Shown here: piece by piece, positions 57,804 through 64,000 of the stretch
Position numbering within the stretch: the stretch's first letter is position 1
Layout: each line of letters begins with the position of its first letter
NCBI GenBank assembly: GCA_035772735.1
Contig: JASDFA010000019.1
Location: 74,128,001 to 74,192,000, forward strand
DNA length: 64,000 bases
Source: Datura wrightii
Taxonomy: Eukaryota; Streptophyta; Magnoliopsida; Solanales; Solanaceae
Direction of reading: 5' to 3'
Program-made: the position numbers and the translations under genes
The notes under the pieces: model-generated
Seen by the model: the letters and a program-made list of their open reading frames with translations, nothing else
Told to the model about the DNA's origin: nothing
Databases searched by the model: none

Positions 57804-58325
57804 CTAGGCTTGAAACAAGTGAGGATATCTTGTTTTCATATCTTCCTCTGCCTCCCAAGTCATCTCCTCTCGGTCCTTGTTACGCCACAGTACCTTGACA
57901 GACGCAATATCTTTAGTTTTCAATCTATGAATCTGTCTGTCTAAGATAGCTACTGGAACCTCTTCATAGGCCATCTCTTCCATATCCTGGATGTCCTGGA
58001 CCAGGAAAACTCTGTAACGGTCTCCTATGCACTTCCTTAGCATAGATACGTGGAAAACTGGATGAACGGATTCTAATTCTGGAGGAAAGTTCAATTTGTA
58101 TGCCACTCAGCCTACTCTCCGCCGAATTTGATAAGGCCCAACGAATCTCGGACTGAGCTTACCTTTCTTGTCGAATCTCATCACCCCTTTCATTGGAGAT
58201 ACTTTCAGAAATACCCAGTCCTTCACATCAAATTCCAGGTCCCTGTGCCGCACATTGGCATATGATTTCTAGCGGCTCTGTGCAGTCAGTAGGCGTTCTC
58301 TGATAAGTTTTACCTTCTCCTTTGA
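57804..58325 (-). pseudogene. Integrase C-terminus and chromodomain of F
   Basis: The open piece 58106-57804 carries AYKLNFPPELESVHPVFHVS followed by a chromodomain-type block (KTKDIASVKVLWRNKD ... EMTWEAEEDMKTRYPHLF). In Tekay/Del elements this C-terminal module is thought to steer integration toward heterochromatin. Between it and the integrase core (58107-58325) are a few stops. Confidence 0.82.
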
Positions 58326-59066
58326 CTAATGAATAATATATGGCCCAATCAGCACTGACTCTTCCACTTCAAACCAGCCAACTGGTGATCTACATTTTCG
58401 CCCATACAGTTCCTCAAAGGGCGCCATCTGGATAGCTGAGTGATAACTATTATCATAAGCAAACTCAGTCAGTGGCAAATGCTCGTCCCAGCTACCTCCA
58501 AACTCTAACACACACTCCCATAGCATATCCTCGAGCGTTTGAATCGTGCACTCAACCTGTCCATCTGTCTGAGGGTGGAATGTTGTGTTCAAATTAATCT
58601 GCATCCCCAGGCCTCTCTGAAATGACTGCCAAAATCTAGTTGTAAATTGTGCTCCTCTGTCATAGATAATAGATACTAGAACACCGTGTAATTTAACTAT
58701 TTCTCTGGTATACAATTTGGCGTAATCTTTGGCAGAGAAAGTAGCTTTTACTGGCAGGAAATGGGCTAATTTCGTCAGTCTATCAACAATTACCCAAATG
58801 GAATCATGTCTATGCCTGGTACGGGGTAATCCTGCTACAAAATCCATGTTTACTACTTCCCACTTCCAAAGAGGCACAACTATGTCTTGAGTTAACCCAC
58901 CTGATTTCTGGTGTTCCACTTTTACCTGTTGGCAGTTAGGACATTGGGCTACAAATTCTGCTATTTCCCTTTTCATACCTGGCCACCAGTAGATCTCCTT
59001 GATATTGTGGTACATTTTTGTCGTGCCTGGGTGGAGAGAATAGCGGGCGTACTGTACCTCATTCAT
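58326..59066 (-). pseudogene. Integrase core of F (246 codons open)
   Basis: The zinc-binding part reads VQYARYSLHPG ... CPNCQ, where the first histidine of the usual EAHxxRYSxHPG is glutamine. The catalytic core has VVNMDFVAGLP, IIYDRGAQFT and TDGQVECTIQTLED, giving the expected two aspartates and glutamate; the arginine after the glutamate is cysteine. No internal stop occurs. The missing histidine suggests this copy would not work even if expressed. Confidence 0.85.
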
Positions 59067-59072
59067 AATCTA

Positions 59073-61200
59073 CTAGTGAAGCCCTGAAATATTTGAAACA
59101 TAGAGACGGCCCTTACATCGCAGCACTTCATCCTCAGTTACCTGAAAATCTGGCGCTTTACCTTGCTGAATCCTGTCCTTAAGCTGGACCAGGTCAGGAT
59201 CTTCATATTGTCGTTCTTTTACCTCCACAACTAATGACGACACAACAGTTTTTTGAATTACCGCTCTGTTGTCCTCTGTTTCTGCTACACGAACGACTAG
59301 GCTAGCTAATTGATGTATTTCTCTGACCAACTCCCGCTCCTCGGGCTGCAAATACGCCAAACTCCCCATCAATTTACGGCTGAGAGCATCTGCTACTACA
59401 TTGGTTTTTCCCGGATGATACAGAATGTCCACGTCATAATCTTTCAATAACTCCAACTAGTGACGTTGTCGCAACTTCAACTCCCTCTGAGTGAATATAT
59501 ACTGTAGGCTCTTATGATCTTTGAAAATATCCACATGGACTCCATACAAGTAATGTCTCCATATCTTTAAGGCATGGATCACTACGGCTAACTCCAGGTC
59601 GTGGGTAGGATAATTCTTTTCGTGTTTCCTCAGCTATCTGGAAGCATACGCAATCACTTTACCGTGCTGCATCAACACACAACCCAACCCAATACCTGAT
59701 GCGTCACAATACACTAAATAATCCTCTGTACCTTCCAGTAATGATAACACTGGAGCGGAGGTTAATCTGTTTTTTAATTCTTGGAAACTCTGGTCACATG
59801 CCTCTGTCCACTGAAACTTTACTGCTTTCTGTGTCAGCTTAGTCAGAGGTGCCGCTATAGTGGAGAATCCCTCAACAAATATTTTGTAGTATCCTGCTAA
59901 TCCCAGAAAACTACGGACTTCGGTCAGAGTGGTAGGTCTAGGCCATGTTTTGACTGCTTCTATTTTCTACGTGTCAACCTGTATACCAGCATCCGACACA
60001 ATATGCCCCAAGAAAGCTACTGAGTTCAGCCAGAATTCACATTTGGAGAACTTAGCATACAACTGACGGTCCTTGAGAATTTGGAGCACTGACCGTAAAT
60101 GAGCCTGGTGGTCTACCTCTGAATGAGAATACACCAGAATATCATCGATAAATACTATCACGAACAGGTCCAAGTATGGTCTGAAGGTACTATTCATCAG
60201 GTCCATAAATACTGCTGGGGCATTCGTCAAACCCAAAGGACATAACTAGGAATTCAAAGTGGCCATATCGGGTTCTGAAGGCTGTTTTGGGAATGTCTCT
60301 TCCACGGACTCGAACCTGATGGTATCTGGACCGTAAGTCAATCTTGGAGAAATATTTGGCCCCATGTAACTGATCAAACAAATCATCTATTCTGGGAAGC
60401 GGATACTTATTCTTGACTGTAACCTTATTCAGCTGCCGGTAGTCTATACACATGCGGAGCAAGCCATCCTTCTTTCTCACAAATAGAAATGGCGCACCCC
60501 ACTATGAAGTACTTGGCCTGATAAAACCCTTATCTAGCAGGTCCTTCAGCTTCTCCTTTAATTCTCTGAGTTCAGCAGGAGCCATACAATACGGAGGAAT
60601 TGATATGGGTTGCGTGCCTGGTATCAAGTCGATTGCAAAATCTATTTCCCTTTCTGGGGGAATACCAGGTAGCTCATCTAGAAATACATCAGGTAATTCA
60701 TTCACCACTGAAATAGACTGGAGTGTCGGAGACTCTACCCGAACATCCTAAACTCTGACTAGGTGGTAAATACATCCCTTAGCTATCAACTTCCTCGCCT
60801 GAAGGTAGGAAATAAACCTACCTTTTGGTGTAGCTGTGCTGCCCTTCCACTCTCGCACTGCCTCCCCTGAAAAGTGGAATCGGACCGTCTTGGTCCAACA
60901 TTCTACGTTAGCATAGCATGGCACCAACCAATCCATACCCATAATGGCATCGAAATCAATCATCTCTAGTTCTACCAGATCTACTGTAGTCTGACGATCA
61001 GCAACCTCTACTGTACACCCTCGATCTAGCTATAACGGAGTCACCAACAGGTGTGGCTACTAAAAAGGGCTGTTGTAGCAATTCTGGTGCAACACTAAAC
61101 TTTGGAGCCACAATTGGGGTAACGTAGGACAAAGTGGACCTGGATCAATCAATACATAAGCAGGGTATGAGCAAATAGTCATCATACCTGTTACCACATC
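59073..61200 (-). pseudogene. Protease, RT and RNase H of F
   Basis: Protease: AYVLIDPG near 61140-61160, then a frame change; MIDFDAIMGMDWLVPCY at 60963. Linker and RT: PPEREIDFAIDLIPGT, a stop at PSTS*WGAP, then RKKDGLLRMCIDYRQLNKV and FSKIDLRSRYHQ. A one-base insertion near 60231 shifts the frame at SFG; the shifted frame gives LTNAPAVFMD and VFIDDILVYS. RNase H shows YCDASGIGLGCVLMQ (about 59680) and a stop after AYASR. The tether is open at 59456-59073. About five lesions altogether. Confidence 0.83.
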
Positions 61201-61209
61201 TGGAGACGC

Positions 61210-62579
61210 CTCTAAGTCCTGTCTCCCTTGTAATGCATAAGTACGGCTTGAGCCCGTACCTGAACTAGAGGCTCCTGATCTACCTCGGCCTCTACCTGCT
61301 GAACCTGAGGGCCTACGCCCTGCCGAGGCTGCTGGAGCTCGTGGCTCTGTTGATGTCCTATCCTGGCTATCTCTGCTACCTTTCCCCCTGGACGGACAAT
61401 CTCTCATCATGTGCCCCTCCTGCCCGCATATATAACACCCTGTGGAGCCATATATACGAGCTCCGGTGTGAGGCCGACTGCAAATAGGGCAGGGTGGGGG
61501 TGTGTATCTGCTCTGCTCTACCCTCCTCTGCTAAGGTGAATCCACCATTTGAGAACTGCCACCAGACTCTAACTTCCCTCGATGAATAAATCTACCCCTT
61601 TGCTATTGTGATGGAGGTGGGGGTCTAGGGGGCCTGTCTGACAACTGGGGCCTGGGTCCTCTCTAAATCTCCCTCTGTATTTCATCTAATACATCCCTGC
61701 GGCGCTGCTCCTGATCTATACGTCTACTGTCCTGTTGCCGCTGTCTAAGGCCCTCAATAGTCTGGGCAAAGGCCTGCACCCGGGCAATGTCCATATCTTC
61801 CCGTAATGTAGTGGTCATGCATGCTTCAATGTATTTTGGGTTCAGACCCATAATGAACTGATGGACTCTAGATGGCGTGGTGTCCACAAAAGCTGGAGCA
61901 TAGCGGGCTAAGGAGTCAAAATGTAGAGCATATTCTCGTACACTCCTTGCCCCCTGCTCCAAGTGCAAAAACGGATCCATCCGGGCCTGCCAGATCTCCC
62001 GTGGCAAATAACGATCCAGGAAGGCCTCCGAGAAGCTGGACCAGGTTGGAGGGGCAACATCTCTCCCTCGAGACCTTTCCTAGCTCTTGTACCATAACAC
62101 AGCTATGTCTCGCAACCGGAATACTGCTAACTCAACTGATTCTATAGTCGTTACATGCATGACCCGGAAGATTCTCTGCATTTGATCTAGGAAATCCTGG
62201 GGTCCTCTGCCTGATCTAACCCTGTGAACTGTGGGGGACCTAATGCCAAAAATTCCCTGACACTCAAACTGCCAGATCCACCTGATGGCTCTACTGTTAC
62301 AGGTGGCACTAACTGGTGCTGAGTAGCCATCATTTGTGTCAGCATAAGTATAGCACTGCGAACTTCATGGTCAGATGGTGTAGGTACAGGAGCTATCGGA
62401 GGCTGTATCGTTCCGAATGGCTCCTGATGAGATGGGGACTGCTGAGAAGGCTGTGATGATGCCTCTATGTTGCCCTAAGATCGGGCTGATTCTAAATGAA
62501 GTTGAGGCATCCTGCTGGTGCCTTCTCCTGCAGCGGTATCTAGCCTTCTACCTGTGGCAGGGTGTCGCTGGTCTGCCAT
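61210..62579 (-). pseudogene. gag pseudogene of F
   Basis: The start MADQRHPATGRR at 62579 is chosen because G keeps a similar start after its primer site. A TAG follows about 34 codons later (near 62478). The capsid-type gag core is at 62007-61663 (ARMDPFLHLEQGARSVREYALHFDSLARYAPAFV, shown in short as HFDSLARYAP and HQFIMGLNPKYIEAC). A CCHC zinc knuckle (CYICGQEGHMMRDC) lies near 61400-61442, then an S/G/R-rich stretch leads into protease. Confidence 0.8.
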
Positions 62580-62777
62580 TTTATCTATAAACAAAGAGTA
62601 TGATAAGTTTTTGGAACTCAACCCTATACTGTATTGCTCTATGGCACGATTGAATATGAAGGAAGAGTGACCATCCTATTATGCCTTGCAGCCTCCTGCC
62701 TATAGTATGTAGTGCACAACACATCCATAGACAAGACTCTACTTAGCACAGCTTGTAGAATCCCTGGGACACGACCT

Positions 62778-62789
62778 GCTCTGATAAAA
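62778..62789 (-). promoter_or_regulatory. Decayed primer-binding site of F
   Basis: The - strand sequence TTTTATCAGAGC keeps TATCAGAGC of the tRNA-iMet site but has TTT for TGG. Confidence 0.65.
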
Positions 62790-62793
62790 AGTT

Positions 62794-64000
62794 TGTCACA
62801 CCCCGCCTTGGGGGGTATGACTGGCACCTGGTGCCCTATTAGGACCTGAACTGCTAGACTACTGAGCCTAAGCACATCTGGTGCCTGGATGGCTCTAACT
62901 ATAATTCACGAAATCAACGGGCTATATAGCAGCTGTAAATACAGCCTCCGGCCGACTAGGCCTATAGCCACCTGTACAATAACAGCTAACCAGAATCATA
63001 TCAATATAAGGGAGCCTATACGGGCCGACAAGGCCACCATGCTGACTAGTTACTTCTGAATCAAAATAACAGATGCTAAACGGCTACGAGATCGACAAGG
63101 TCACCACTACTAACTAGTTTAGGCCCCACACGGCCAACATAAATAACTAAACATACGCACGGCCCCACATGACCAGCACAACTAACTATAGGGAGATATA
63201 AACACAATCTACAAGCCTCTAAGAATATTGATAAGATGGTCGGGACAGGGTCCCGACCTACCCCTACTATAAAATAAAATAAAATGATATACACCTCTGA
63301 ATATCAAGCTCCGGAAGACAAGAGCTGATGACTCTGCGCTGGCTAGGATCATGAGGTATCGACTCCTCATCTATAGGTACCTGCAGGCAAGTAATGCAGC
63401 GCCCCAAACGGGCGTCAGTACCACTGGTACAAAGTATGTAAAGCAAACTGAACATAACTGAATATAAACAACAATGCTAGTAAATGCTGAATAGCAGAAA
63501 GTATCTGAAACTGTCTGGACTAGTAGGATCTGGAATAAGCTTATTGGTACTGAAGGTAAGGTAGAATCATACCTGTCGTCATGGCGACCTGTTGTCTATC
63601 AGCTAATAGATATCATGTATATACATACATATAACATACAAGGACTTATACTAGCCCCCATAAGCCGAAAGGTGCCAACCAACACACAATCTATATACCC
63701 CTACCCGGGTCAAAACCATCCAAAAATAAATCACTCCACTCACCTACTAACTACGAGCACCTTTACCGGCCCCTTTGGTATGCAGCTTGGGCTCTTTGGG
63801 CCCCTGACTATAAGTGTATCTTAGTTCAGAGGACACTTGTATCAGTAAACTGTAATCTGTATCTGTAAACTGTAAACTGCCCCCAGGGCGCAAGCGCTCG
63901 ACAGGGTAAGCTTTACTGCAATGCTGATCATCCTGATATGGGGAATGCTGCATCCCATCTTCTTCCTACTGCGGACAGCATGCCACTCCTTGGAGTGACG
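62794..64000 (-). repeat. 5' LTR of F, partial
   Basis: It matches the 3' LTR of F (49984-50669 and 55937 onward) and shows the G target site unoccupied at 63473-63477. It runs off the window end. Confidence 0.88.

Larger units (their letters stand above)
49984..64000 (-). mobile_element. Element F: Tekay-like retrotransposon, 5' LTR cut by window end
   Basis: On the - strand: 5' LTR (from beyond 64000 to 62794), primer-site remnant, gag, PR-RT-RH-IN-chromodomain, polypurine tract, 3' LTR (57533 to 49984, interrupted by G). Left flank of the insertion is ATGTG (49979-49983) in the integrase of C; the matching flank is outside the window. Its pol has the fewest lesions of the chromodomain elements here. 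Confidence 0.9.

Noticed and set aside
1..64000. Endogenous pararetrovirus or LINE sequence
   Set aside because: No movement-protein or coat-protein motif, no endonuclease-RT without LTRs, and all RT pieces are of the Ty3/gypsy type flanked by LTRs.
1..64000. Single-copy host gene, tRNA or rRNA gene
   Set aside because: Every longer open frame with motifs is retroelement gag, pol or the second ORF. I could not see a cloverleaf-like tRNA or rRNA sequence; the tRNA-like words found are primer-binding sites.

Overview
The window looks like repeat-rich, probably pericentromeric or otherwise gene-poor, DNA of a flowering plant. I see no host gene, rRNA or tRNA. Almost every base can be assigned to LTR retrotransposons of the Ty3/gypsy superfamily nested inside one another. 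Two types occur. The first is chromodomain-bearing elements of the Tekay/Del kind (initiator-tRNA-Met primer site, gag-PR-RT-RH-IN-chromodomain). The second is Athila-like elements (tRNA-Asp primer site) that keep gag-protease and a downstream 'plant putative transposon protein' ORF but have no RT, RNase H or integrase. The gag sequences resemble those of dicots, perhaps asterids or Solanaceae; I cannot name the species.

Layout. Element A (1-11273, + strand, Tekay-like, many stops) has lost the start of its 5' LTR to the window edge. A 2458-bp solo LTR (3510-5967, target duplication ATTTG) splits its reverse transcriptase. At 11274 A abuts E3, an Athila-like element on the - strand (11274-14373 plus 33993-34334). 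E3's gag is split by E2 (14374-33992, - strand, Athila-like, duplication CCCTA/CCGTA). E2's gag is in turn split by D (21168-31130, + strand, Athila-like, duplication CCTTA, two 1467-bp LTRs that differ at roughly 2% of sites by eye). At 34335 E3 is broken again by element B (+ strand, Tekay-like). B is followed by a partial LTR in inverted orientation (42871 to about 44400) and by element C (+ strand, Tekay-like, about 44480-49983). C's integrase is interrupted by F (49984 to beyond the window end, - strand, Tekay-like, the least damaged pol). F's 3' LTR carries G (50670-55931, duplication AATGC), a deletion derivative with no coding capacity.

The most interesting material is in the Athila-like elements. 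D is the youngest and has two long open frames: gag-protease (742 codons open) and a second ORF of about 406 codons. Between them lies a GC-rich palindromic module like the one upstream of the TATA box in D's own LTRs, then a TATA-like site, a short leader and a plausible 705-bp leader intron whose acceptor lies 6 nt before the second ORF's ATG. E2 has the same two-gene, polymerase-free layout on the other strand. E2 and E3 both carry LTR-like GC-rich words and a TATA-like site between the genes. This suggests a lineage of non-autonomous elements that transcribes its second gene from a captured internal copy of the LTR promoter. The same palindromic module also occurs in the unrelated Tekay-like LTRs at 3510 and 50670, which suggests promoter-module exchange between families.

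Relative ages from nesting: D is younger than E2, which is younger than E3; G is younger than F, which is younger than C; the solo LTR is younger than A. All boundaries and identities were read by eye, without alignment software.
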